Of a stretch of 5,706 nucleotides of DNA, positions 1-5,160 are shown one piece after another. The notes below the pieces were generated by a model. It was not told the origin of the DNA, made no database searches, and saw only the letters and a program-made list of their open reading frames with translations. This stretch comes from DASXBA01 sp046729895 (GTDB lineage Bacteria; Actinomycetota; Thermoleophilia; Solirubrobacterales; Thermoleophilaceae), in NCBI GenBank assembly GCA_046729895.1, contig JBKPHP010000049.1:1-5706 (forward strand). Direction: 5' to 3'. Every line of letters begins with the position of its first letter. Position 1 is the first letter of the stretch. The translations under genes and the position numbers were made by a program.

Positions 1-427
1 CGGCCGCCCGCGATCACCACATCGCCCCCGACGTAGGCCGAGTTGTCGGACGGCAGCTCTCCGCTGACGTCGGCGGTGTCGTTCCGGTCGCCGAGCGAGA
101 CCCGGAGATCCGCCGCCGTCGCGGCGCCGAGCGAGCAGCGCCCGACCTCCCGGCGGGCGGGATCGGGAAGCGAGCAGCCAGCTCCCGGAGTCACACATGC
201 GGGGTCGGAGATCGTCGCGGCCGACCCCTGCACGGCGACCGACAGGGCGTTGCGCTCACCCGAGCCGGCCGGTAGACGACCCTCACCACGCTCACGGGCT
301 CGCCGCTGCGCGAGACCACCTGGTCGAAGCGGACATCAGCGGTTCCGGCTGCGGCCGTCCCCGGCAGCGGACCCGCCAGGAGGCAGGCCAGCGCGCCTCC
401 GAGCGCCGAGTGACGCACGCGGGCCAT
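1..427 (-). pseudogene. Secreted RTX-like calcium-binding protein, N-terminal part, frameshifted, runs off window
   Basis: The 3' end of the gene lies beyond base 1. Reading starts at ATG 427-425 and gives an export signal: MARVRH, a hydrophobic stretch at residues 8-21, then a small-residue cleavage region (GTAAAG, about residue 26). The mature part begins as a beta-rich domain. The frame is lost at about 261-271. Adding one base there joins it to a second open frame that continues to base 1. The joined protein reads PGSGERNALSV, then three cysteines (about residues 78, 85, 98), then DLRVSLGDRNDTADVSG and a Gly/Asp/Val-rich stretch (YVGGDVVIAGG). This pattern is what I associate with actinobacterial proteins that lead into hemolysin-type calcium-binding (RTX) repeats; the GGxGxD repeats themselves would lie outside the window, so that part is inference. 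No clear ribosome binding site precedes the ATG. The break may be a real mutation or a one-base sequencing error in the CCGGCCGG run. Confidence 0.6.
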
Positions 428-583
428 CAGCAGCGCGGCACGCCAGATGCGGACCGCGGAGCCCGCCCGGATGCGAACCGTAGAGCTTTCCTGTGAGCGG
501 TCACGAGTCGAGAGATTCACGCCTGCGGAGGGCCGGACGGCGTTGCCTGATCTCCCGAGTCTGCGCGCGGCACCGCGATCGTG

Positions 584-596
584 CAAGGTCACCTTG
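584..596. repeat. Inverted repeat CAAGGT-C-ACCTTG
   Basis: Two perfect 6-bp arms surround a single central base. The symmetry and position, about 100 bp before the plus gene and 157 bp before the minus gene, would suit an operator for a dimeric regulator. No factor is identified, and an inverted repeat of this size can arise by chance. Confidence 0.3.
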
Positions 597-670
597 TGGA
601 GGCTCCCGGAACCCCACTCGACTCTCGGCGGGCGCGATGACGGCCAGCGAGGGCCCGCTGCGGGTGGTTC

Positions 671-683
671 CGCACATCGTGCG
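671..683. repeat. Inverted repeat CGCAC-ATC-GTGCG
   Basis: Perfect 5-bp arms with a 3-base centre, overlapping by two bases the LexA-like element at 682-695. It may be part of the same regulatory region; alone it is weak evidence. Confidence 0.2.
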
Positions 684-695
684 AACATAGGTTCG
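682..695. promoter_or_regulatory. LexA-like (SOS/Cheo-type) box CGAAC-ATAG-GTTCG
   Basis: The 14-bp element has perfect 5-bp arms and a 4-base centre, matching the CGAAC-N4-GTTCG core of LexA sites in Gram-positive bacteria and actinobacteria. Its last base is the first base of the GTG start at 695. LexA bound here could block transcription if the transcript starts near the codon. The centre (ATAG) deviates from the usual RNRY in its last position. No other copy of the full core was noticed in the window. The assignment is by pattern only. Confidence 0.4.
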
Positions 696-1006
696 TGTCG
701 ACCAAGGGAGGGTCTTACGCGAGGTTTCGGAGCGCTCTCGACACCGGCAACCTGACGTTGATCCGTGCGGCCGCCGCCGAGTTACCGCGCGTCTCGCTCG
801 ATGACGCCCTGAGAGTCTGTTTCGTCATGCGGCGCGCCGACGCGGCAACCTACGAGCGGGCCGTGGCTCGGTGGATCGGGCGCTTTGCTCTGGAGCACCC
901 AGGCGTGACGCTCGCAATGATTCATCAGGCCGTCTCGGCGTTCGAGCGGCTACCGGACGACCCGGAGGAGGCCCGCCTCGAGCTCGTAGCCCTGGTTCGG
1001 CGCTAA
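695..1006 (+). CDS. Small helical protein of unknown function
   Basis: A 103-residue protein starting at GTG and ending at TAA. The sequence is amphipathic and helical throughout: YARFRSALDTGNLTLIRAAAAELPRVSL (about 8-35), DDALRVCFVMRRADAATYERAVARWIGRFAL (about 36-66), then VTLAMIHQAVSAFERL (about 71-86). Amino-acid use is balanced, with regular third-position GC, unlike the Arg/Pro-rich shadow frames. It resembles small uncharacterised proteins I associate with Solirubrobacterales-type genomes, but I know no function. There are no transmembrane segments, signal peptide or metal-binding motifs. GTG 695 was chosen because no later ATG or GTG keeps the conserved-looking first helix. No Shine-Dalgarno sequence precedes it, so leaderless translation is possible. 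A LexA-like box abuts the start. The gene converges on the SnoaL-like gene at 1025, with 18 bp between stop codons. Confidence 0.72.
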   Translation: MSTKGGSYARFRSALDTGNLTLIRAAAAELPRVSLDDALRVCFVMRRADAATYERAVARWIGRFALEHPGVTLAMIHQAVSAFERLPDDPEEARLELVALVRR

Positions 1007-1012
1007 CGCCGA
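997..1012. terminator. Possible bidirectional hairpin between convergent genes
   Basis: TCGGCG and CGCCGA arms (997-1002 and 1007-1012) enclose a CTAA loop that includes the TAA stop of the upstream gene. It lies between two convergent stop codons, where a shared terminator would be expected, but no T-tract follows on either strand. Confidence 0.3.
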
Positions 1013-1024
1013 CCGGGCGGATGT

Positions 1025-1486
1025 TCACGACCCTTCGGGGCCTCCTCCGGTAGCCCGCTCGCCGAGTCCCGCCGCTGCCAGGGCTTCGCCCCGATCGCCG
1101 CAGAAATGGACCCGCGCGATCCTGCCGTCTCGAACCTCCCACACCGAACCCGAGATGAGACCGACCTCAGCCTCCATGTCGTGCCGCCGGCCGCGGTCTC
1201 TGACGAGCACCACGACGCGATCGCCGGCGTCGATCACCTCCTCGACGTCCACGTAATAGGTCGCCCAAGGCTGTAGCCAGTCGAGCCACATCTCCCTGAA
1301 CCCCTCCACTCCGGCATAGGTCGTGCCTCCCTGCCACACGGCCACCGATTCGAAGTCAGGGTGGAGGTGGGGCGCCAGGGCCTCCTTGCTCGCCTCGAAC
1401 AGGCCCTCGTCCCGAAACAGGGGCGCAACGTCCGTGTCCGCCGTCGGGATCAACGCCTGGACCAGCTCGACGTTCCGCGGCGACAT
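1025..1486 (-). CDS. SnoaL-like (NTF2-fold) protein, copy 1
   Basis: A 153-residue protein with the layout of the SnoaL-like branch of the NTF2 fold: N-terminal helix opening MSPRNVELVQAL, a helix with LAPHLHPDFESVAVWQGG (about 37-54), YAGVEGFREMWLDWL (about 57-71), then strands VDVEEVIDAGDRVVVLVRDRGRR (79-101) and the closing pair GSVWEVRDGRIARVHFCGDRGEALAAAGL (113-141). The family includes polyketide cyclases and many small-ligand proteins of unknown role, so the substrate cannot be named. An extra segment (about 13-30, TADTDVAPLFRDEGLFE) makes it longer than copy 2, and the tail is Gly-rich. ATG 1486 is supported by GGGG at 1495-1498, 8 bases upstream. It lies 55 bp after the alpha/beta-barrel gene on the same strand and may share its transcript. 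Its opening codons closely match those of copy 2 at 2363. Confidence 0.87.
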   Translation of the reverse strand: MSPRNVELVQALIPTADTDVAPLFRDEGLFEASKEALAPHLHPDFESVAVWQGGTTYAGVEGFREMWLDWLQPWATYYVDVEEVIDAGDRVVVLVRDRGRRHDMEAEVGLISGSVWEVRDGRIARVHFCGDRGEALAAAGLGERATGGGPEGS

Positions 1487-1541
1487 CGCCCAATCCCCAG
1501 ACCCGCGCTTCGAAGGGCGTTGTACGGAGTGCGCGGCCGCC

Positions 1542-1835
1542 TCAGGCCCTCGCGTCGACGCCGACCTCGTAAATCTCGACCGAAACTCGATGGCCTAGTC
1601 CTTCGCCGGGCGGGGTCATCGAGTTGAGGGTCTCGTCACCCGTGCGCAAGTCATCCTCGGTCTCGAACAAAGAGATCGCGAGCCCCTGGCCCTTCTCCGG
1701 ATCGATGAGCATCATGAACCCCTTCGCCGGCACACCCTCGGGTGGCCCCGACGTGGCGTCGGAGTTGATCTGCTCCACGGTGCGGCGCATTGCGTCGCCC
1801 TCCGCACCTTCCCATCTTGCGACCCGAGCGTACAT
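1542..1835 (-). CDS. Dimeric alpha/beta-barrel (ABM-like) protein
   Basis: A 97-residue protein beginning MYARVARWEGAEGDAMRRTVEQI, passing through GPPEGVPAKGFMMLIDPEKGQGLAISLFETEDDLRTGDETLNSM and ending with strand RVSVEIYEVGVDARA. The order strand-helix-strand-strand-helix-strand, with FETEDDLR after the third strand, is that of the ferredoxin-like dimeric alpha/beta barrel found in antibiotic-biosynthesis-monooxygenase-like proteins. These include small oxygenases and stress proteins; the catalytic role here is unknown. The start at 1835 is chosen over an in-frame ATG at 1913 because GGAAGGGG (1843-1850) sits 7 bases before it, and the N-terminus then begins exactly at the first strand. The extra 26 residues from 1913 would be read from promoter and leader sequence. 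The SnoaL-like gene follows 55 bp downstream. Confidence 0.85.
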   Translation of the reverse strand: MYARVARWEGAEGDAMRRTVEQINSDATSGPPEGVPAKGFMMLIDPEKGQGLAISLFETEDDLRTGDETLNSMTPPGEGLGHRVSVEIYEVGVDARA

Positions 1836-1842
1836 AGGGTGG

Positions 1843-1850
1843 CCCCTTCC
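1843..1850 (-). promoter_or_regulatory. Ribosome binding site deciding the barrel-gene start
   Basis: GGAAGGGG on the minus strand, 7 bases before ATG 1835, is the strongest Shine-Dalgarno sequence in the window. It begins with the last base of the TAG stop of the leader ORF at 1850-1879, so ribosomes ending the leader ORF would stop on this site. Confidence 0.7.
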
Positions 1851-1879
1851 TAGTTGACGTCGACGCCCTCCCGCGACAT
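1850..1879 (-). CDS. Nine-codon leader ORF (MSREGVDVN), possible SnoaL gene remnant
   Basis: ATG 1879-1877 is followed by eight codons and TAG 1852-1850. It starts 5 bases after the predicted -10 box, so it would be translated leaderless or nearly so. Its DNA resembles the first codons of both SnoaL-like genes: ATG-TCG, then a CGTCGA core in register at codons 5-7. The peptides compare as MSREGVDV, MSQQNVEV and MSPRNVEL. It could be a vestige of a third SnoaL gene whose promoter now drives the barrel gene, or a true leader peptide. The ORF is visible; its translation is inference. Confidence 0.4.
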   Translation of the reverse strand: MSREGVDVN

Positions 1880-1884
1880 CGCCC

Positions 1885-1913
1885 AGTATCGCGTTCGATC
1901 CAGGCTCTGCCAA
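1885..1913 (-). promoter_or_regulatory. Sigma70-type promoter for barrel/SnoaL unit
   Basis: On the minus strand, TTGGCA (1913-1908) is separated by exactly 17 bases from GATACT (1890-1885). The -35 matches consensus at five of six positions and the -10 at four of six. Transcription would start near 1878-1879, giving a leader of about 43 bases before the barrel gene. The same box pair, TTGGTT-N17-GATACT, precedes the second SnoaL gene. Confidence 0.55.
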
Positions 1914-1985
1914 CGGCGAGCGCCAAGCTCAGCCGTCACACCCAGAGAGGTCTCCCGGCGGAAGCCGCGGCGGATGACCGACGGC

Positions 1986-1991
1986 TAACAT
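1986..1991 (+). promoter_or_regulatory. Possible -10 box (TAACAT) for the GlsB-type gene
   Basis: TAACAT fits the TANNNT pattern of actinobacterial -10 boxes and lies 9 bases before ATG 2001. No -35 box is recognisable and there is no Shine-Dalgarno sequence, so a leaderless or near-leaderless transcript is suggested. Confidence 0.3.
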
Positions 1992-2000
1992 CGCGAGCGC

Positions 2001-2279
2001 ATGATCGGATTCATCGTCGCGGGCCTCATCATCGGAGCCCTGGCGCGCCTGTTGCTGCCGGGGAAGCAGAAGATCGGATTGCTGTGGACCCTGCTGCTTG
2101 GGGTCGCCGGCTCCGTGATCGGCGGAACCATCGCCAACGCGCTCGGGACCGGCAGCATCTGGGAGCTGAACTTCATCGGCTTCATCGTCGCGGTGCTCTC
2201 CGCCGTTGGGCTGCTCGCGGTCGCGGAGCGGGCCGGGCTCGGCCGGCCACGTGACCGGAAGCGGCTGGAGCGACCCTAG
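2001..2279 (+). CDS. GlsB/YeaQ/YmgE family (transglycosylase-associated) membrane protein
   Basis: A 92-residue protein with three predicted membrane segments: MIGFIVAGLIIGALARLLLP (about 1-20), IGLLWTLLLGVAGSVIGGTIANAL (about 25-48) and LNFIGFIVAVLSAVGLLAVA (about 57-76), followed by a short basic tail (RPRDRKRLERP). The Gly-rich second helix, the G-R-L-L-P-G-K link after helix 1 and the size are typical of this small stress-associated family (Pfam Transgly_assoc). Such proteins are linked to envelope or general stress; the biochemical activity is not known, and the transglycosylase name is historical. The start is the first residue of helix 1 and no alternative start is near. It is divergent from the barrel gene, with 165 bp between them, and the second SnoaL gene follows 83 bp downstream with its own likely promoter. 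Confidence 0.92.
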   Translation: MIGFIVAGLIIGALARLLLPGKQKIGLLWTLLLGVAGSVIGGTIANALGTGSIWELNFIGFIVAVLSAVGLLAVAERAGLGRPRDRKRLERP

Positions 2280-2324
2280 CTCCGTTCGGCCTCCCGCCGA
2301 CCCTTGTCTCTGACGCAATCGCGT

Positions 2325-2353
2325 TTGGTTGAAGCGGTGGGAGCAGCGATACT
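2325..2353 (+). promoter_or_regulatory. Sigma70-type promoter for SnoaL copy 2
   Basis: TTGGTT (2325-2330), a 17-base spacer and GATACT (2348-2353). ATG 2363 lies only 9 bases after the -10 box, so the mRNA would start within about 3 bases of the codon. The -10 context GCGATACTG is shared with the minus-strand promoter at 1885-1913, while the spacer is not conserved. Confidence 0.5.
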
Positions 2354-2362
2354 GAGCAACGG

Positions 2363-2758
2363 ATGTCGCAGCAGAACGTCGAGGTGGTGCGTCGGGCGTA
2401 CGAAGTGTTCGACGGGGACCTCGACGCCCTGCTGGCGTTGCTGGACCCGACCATCGAGTGGATCAGTCCGAGCGATGCAATCGAGCCGGGCCCGCGTCAT
2501 GGGCACGACGGCGTCAGGGCCGCGTTCGCGGCAACAGAGTCGGCGTGGGAGCGACCGACGCACGTCGCGGAGGACTTCGTCGACACCGGCGACAGCGTGT
2601 TCGTGACGGTCACCTTTCGCGCTCACGGCCGGGGAAGCGGACTGGAAGCGGAGCAGCCCGAGTTCCACATCTGGACCGTCCGCGATGGCGCCATCGTCCG
2701 GTTTCAGTGGTTCTACCAGCGAGGCGACGCCCTGGATGCGGCCGGGCTGCTGGACTAG
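2363..2758 (+). CDS. SnoaL-like (NTF2-fold) protein, copy 2
   Basis: A 131-residue protein, the usual length for a single SnoaL-like domain. It shows the N-terminal helix MSQQNVEVVRRAYEVFD (1-17), a helix DLDALLALLDPTIEWISPSD (19-38), HGHDGVRAAFAATESAWE (47-63), strands HVAEDFVDTGDSVFVTVTFRAHGRG (67-91) and the closing hairpin FHIWTVRDGAIVRFQWFYQRGDALDAAGLLD (101-131). This cone-shaped fold binds small hydrophobic ligands or acts as a cyclase or isomerase in different members; the role here is unknown. There is no good Shine-Dalgarno sequence, which fits the near-leaderless promoter just upstream. It is a distant paralogue of the minus-strand gene at 1025-1486: both share the opening, the WxVRDGxIxR motif and the G(E/D)ALxAAGL ending. 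It converges on the CapA-like gene. Confidence 0.9.
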   Translation: MSQQNVEVVRRAYEVFDGDLDALLALLDPTIEWISPSDAIEPGPRHGHDGVRAAFAATESAWERPTHVAEDFVDTGDSVFVTVTFRAHGRGSGLEAEQPEFHIWTVRDGAIVRFQWFYQRGDALDAAGLLD

Positions 2759-2764
2759 AGGACG

Positions 2765-2804
2765 TCGCGGGGACCGTGGAGCCGTTCGCGCACGCCGGCC
2801 GCGA
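2765..2804. terminator. Possible shared terminator hairpin between convergent genes
   Basis: TCGCGG (2765-2770) pairs with CCGCGA (2799-2804), and inside it CGTG (2775-2778) pairs with CACG (2791-2794) across a 4x4 internal loop. It fills the 46-bp gap between two convergent stop codons. There is no T-tract, so intrinsic termination is uncertain. Confidence 0.3.
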
Positions 2805-3773
2805 TCACTCCTCGACCACGAACCGCGCCTCGCCGGCGCGCTGCAGCGCGGTGCCGAGCTCCTCGCACGCACGCGCGAGGCGCGCGGCGATCCAGTCGGC
2901 ATCGGCGCCCTCGGCCAGGCGGGTGCGGCAGTAGTCGAGCGCAAGCCCGACTAGCTCGAGTCGCGGCTCGCCGCGGGGCCGCCACAGCGCCAGGATCCCG
3001 AGGTCGTTGCGAAGCTCGGGGTCGACCGCGTAGTCGTCGAGCGCGTCGCCCAGGTCGTAGAGGACGAGGCCCTCGGGCAACAGCTGGATCCCGTGGAAGA
3101 CGTGCGCGGAGTGGCCGGCCACGGCGTCGGCGCCCGCGTCGATCAGCGCGGCGGCCAGGCGGCGCTGCCAGCCTGCCGGGCGGATGGTCATGTTGGGTCC
3201 CCAGTGGGGAAAGGCCAAGACGAGGTCCGCCACTTGACGCAGCCGCTCGATCTCCGCCGGCACCCAGTGCGGAAGGCTCCGCCGCAGGTCGGCGTAGGCG
3301 ACTCCGGGCGACCGATCGCCGGCTGCGAATTCGGCGGGGTGGTCGGACACAGCGAGCACGCCGAGCGACAGGTTCCCGACCGGCACCAGCGCGCCACGAC
3401 GCGCGTCCTCGACATCCAACCCGGCTCCGGCCGTGGCCACCCCCGCATCGCGCAGATGCAGCAGCGTGTCGGCGAGCGCCTCGGGGCCGAAGTCCAGGGC
3501 GTGGTTGTTGGCGAGTCCTGCCACGGTCGTGCCGATCGCGGTCAGCTCATCGACGCCGGCCGGCGGGGATCGGAAGAAGAACGGCTTGCTCGGAATCAGG
3601 GTGGTGGGGGAACCGCGAGCGGAGATGCAGCACTCGACGTTGACCACCACGGCGTCGCATGCGGCGCAGGCCTCGAGAACATCGTCGGACCAGAGCCTCG
3701 CTCGGCCGGCCGTGAGCTGCTGGGCCACCCCACGGCCGAGCATGACGTCGCCGAGCAGGCCGATCGTGGTCAG
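2805..3773 (-). CDS. CapA-family (PGA_cap) metallophosphoesterase-like protein
   Basis: From the proposed CTG start at 3773 the protein has 322 residues. It carries the CapA series in order: GDVMLGR (8-14, first metal aspartate), NVE (45-47), ANNHALDFG (88-96, the NNH motif), FPHWGPN (188-194), GHSAHVFHGIQ (220-230) and YDLGDALDDY (239-248). The family has the calcineurin-like metallophosphoesterase fold and includes CapA of poly-gamma-glutamate capsule synthesis, but many members have other unknown roles. The frame stays open to 3938, but those residues are Arg/Pro-rich and overlap the preceding gene in another frame. No ATG, GTG or TTG precedes the GD motif in the useful range. CTG 3773-3771 overlaps the TGA of the upstream gene as CTGA, like a coupled ATGA junction. 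No signal peptide is seen, unlike many CapA proteins. ATG 3742 (at VMLGR) would remove the metal aspartate. Confidence 0.85.
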   Translation of the reverse strand: MTTIGLLGDVMLGRGVAQQLTAGRARLWSDDVLEACAACDAVVVNVECCISARGSPTTLIPSKPFFFRSPPAGVDELTAIGTTVAGLANNHALDFGPEALADTLLHLRDAGVATAGAGLDVEDARRGALVPVGNLSLGVLAVSDHPAEFAAGDRSPGVAYADLRRSLPHWVPAEIERLRQVADLVLAFPHWGPNMTIRPAGWQRRLAAALIDAGADAVAGHSAHVFHGIQLLPEGLVLYDLGDALDDYAVDPELRNDLGILALWRPRGEPRLELVGLALDYCRTRLAEGADADWIAARLARACEELGTALQRAGEARFVVEE

Positions 3774-4047
3774 GGGACCGCGGAGAGCGGACCGCAGGCC
3801 TCGAGGTCGCGCACCAGGAGCTCGGCGGCCCCATGCCGCCAGCGCACTTGGACCAGGGGGTCGATCAGGCGCATCGCATCGGCGAGACTTTCGCGTGTCC
3901 GCGCATCGCTCAAATCGCCGGTGCAGAAAGGAGGGCATCGGCGGCCTCCCGGATCTGCTCCTTTTCGCGCGGTAGCAGTCCCGTCGAGCCGAGGGTACGC
4001 AACCACCGCATCAACCGCCCGTAGGCCTCCGCTCGTTCGTACGTCAT
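3770..4047 (-). pseudogene. Small conserved-looking protein of unknown function, frameshifted
   Basis: Starting at ATG 4047, with GAGGTG at 4051-4056 just upstream, the frame reads MTYERAEAYGRLMRWLRTLG, then LLPREKEQIREAADALL, and stops early after residue 40. One missing base near 3927-3930 (a TTT run on the coding strand) separates it from a second frame that continues FCTGDLSDARTRESLADAMRL, then WRHGAAELLVRDLEACGPLSAVP and TGA 3772-3770. Joined, the protein has 92 residues and is mostly helical. The second half overlaps the CapA-like gene by 4 bases. It resembles short uncharacterised proteins I associate with Solirubrobacterales (an ADxLLF motif in the middle, a CGP motif near the end), but I know no function. 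The good start site and continuous coding character across the break suggest a recent mutation or a sequencing error rather than an old wreck. Confidence 0.6.
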
Positions 4048-4050
4048 GGG

Positions 4051-4056
4051 CACCTC
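4051..4056 (-). promoter_or_regulatory. Ribosome binding site for the 4047 gene
   Basis: GAGGTG on the minus strand ends 3 bases before ATG 4047 (its GAGG core ends 5 bases before). It fixes the start of the small frameshifted gene and argues that the first reading frame is genuinely translated. Confidence 0.55.
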
Positions 4057-4153
4057 GCTTATGCCCGCTGAAGCGCGGGAAACACCTCCCCGCAGCCGGC
4101 ACGGCCTCGAGTCCGCGTGGAGCGGAATGCGGGACTCGTGCGGGGCGAGAGCC

Positions 4154-4973
4154 TCACCGACTTCGGCGAAGCGACCGATGGGTCGAACGGGTGATGTTCA
4201 AGTCGGCAAACGGAAGGCGGGGATACTGGGACCGTGCTCTCTCTTTTTGCTTGCCCGCGTGCTCCCATGAGTACTGAGTCCCGTATCGTCGAGACTCGTG
4301 GCGAATTGGAACCGCGTCGACGATCGCAACTCGCCATCCGCGTTGGCGCGCACGCGCGGCCCAATGGTAGTCCTGCCCGAAACCGTCGTAGGCCTCGGAA
4401 ATGGCAGCAGCTCTCCCACGACATCCGACCGAAAGGCCGTGAGCTGCGGTTCGACATACCAGGTCTCGCGAACGAGCGAAAACGGACGCCGTCGGGTCAC
4501 GAGCCAAGTGAGATAGCTCATCCGCGTCAGCGCCGGTTCAGCAATCGCGACGTCGAAGTGCTCGAGTAGCCCGAGAAAGCGATCGAAGAACCCCCGCCTT
4601 ATCGCGATATCGTCGTCGACGATCATTACCCAGTCCGCCCTCGACACGCGGCTGGGGCCTAGGGCACGGAGCACGGCATTCATGTTTGGGAACTTGTAGC
4701 CAGAGAGGTTCGATGCGACGTGTAGGGGGCCAATCCCGGGTCTGGGGCCTGCAGGCAGCCGAATGCGAATTCGACGGTATGCCGACTCGACTGTGCATCG
4801 CCCACGACCTTCCATAGGTGGCAAGCGCTTCCGTAGATTGCGAGAAGCAGCACCCTTCGTTGTGGACAGCGCGTCGCGAGCCGATCAAGGCGGGCACCTG
4901 TGAGCGTCGCGGCGAGCCAGGCGTCGTAGGCGACATCGATCAGACGGTTTATGCGCCGCGGCGAGCTGCTCAC
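4154..4973 (-). pseudogene. GT-A type glycosyltransferase, two apparent frameshifts
   Basis: Three frames follow one another to give one protein of about 273 residues. GTG 4973, preceded by an in-frame TGA 9 bases upstream, starts VSSSPRRINRLIDVAYDAWL, then RRVLLLAIYGSA (39-50, first strand) and RHTVEFAFGCLQAPDPGLAP. After a one-base gap near 4717-4729 comes SNLSGYKFPNMNAVLRAL, DWVMIVDDDIAI (114-125, with the DDD metal/nucleotide-sugar motif at 120-122), RRPFSLVRETWYVEPQLTAF and ELLPF. After a second one-base gap near 4392-4404 comes EAYDGFGQDYHWAARARQRGWRVAIVDAVPIRH (194-226; GQDYHW is the usual acceptor/acid region). Strand order and motifs fit a GT-A fold glycosyltransferase; donor and acceptor cannot be told. 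Both breaks are fixed by adding one base, one in a run of C, the other near TTT. Downstream, after 106 bp, come the small 4047 gene and the CapA-like gene. Confidence 0.72.
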
Positions 4974-5118
4974 GTCTAGTCAGCGCGCCGCAAGGTGCTG
5001 AGGTGGGGAGAGGATGCGCCCTCGCATGAGCCCGAGGCCTGACGCACTTGGGAAAGACGAGTGCCGGAAAACCAATCGAAGGAGTGATCGAAGGCTCTGC
5101 GGAGGAGCGAGAGCGTTG

Positions 5119-5128
5119 TCGAATTCGA
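5119..5128. repeat. 10-bp palindrome TCGAATTCGA
   Basis: A perfect, AT-centred palindrome in otherwise GC-rich DNA, about 115 bp before the DUF2264 start. It could be a regulator site; no factor is identified. Confidence 0.25.
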
Positions 5129-5160
5129 TCACGCCGTCAAGAGCACCGGCTCGCATTCCC

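Larger units (their letters stand above)
428..694. other. Divergent intergenic region
   Basis: This 267-bp stretch separates the minus-strand secreted-protein gene from the plus-strand gene at 695. Open frames crossing it on both strands are rich in Arg, Pro and Ser and look like high-GC shadows. It contains the inverted repeats listed separately at 584-596, 671-683 and 682-695. I found no convincing -35/-10 pair for either flanking gene. Confidence 0.5.

Noticed and set aside
43..483. A 146-codon open frame on the plus strand
   Set aside because: It is antisense to the secreted-protein gene, with low-complexity Arg/Pro/Ser composition.
1836..1913. N-terminal extension of the barrel protein to ATG 1913
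   Set aside because: The extra 26 residues would come from the -35/-10 boxes and the leader ORF; a strong ribosome binding site precedes ATG 1835.
3920..3935. Programmed -1 frameshifting in the 4047 gene
   Set aside because: The break region does not contain an X-XXY-YYZ slippery heptamer in the right phase, and similar one-base breaks occur in two other genes, so an error or mutation is simpler.
3774..3938. N-terminal extension of the CapA-like protein to ATG 3938
   Set aside because: The residues are Arg/Pro-rich and overlap the upstream coding frame, which has better coding character.
3093..4277. A 394-codon open frame on the plus strand
   Set aside because: It lies antisense to the CapA-like gene, whose family motifs are clear. 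Its product is rich in Arg, Gly and Ser with no recognisable domain, as expected from high-GC antisense sequence.
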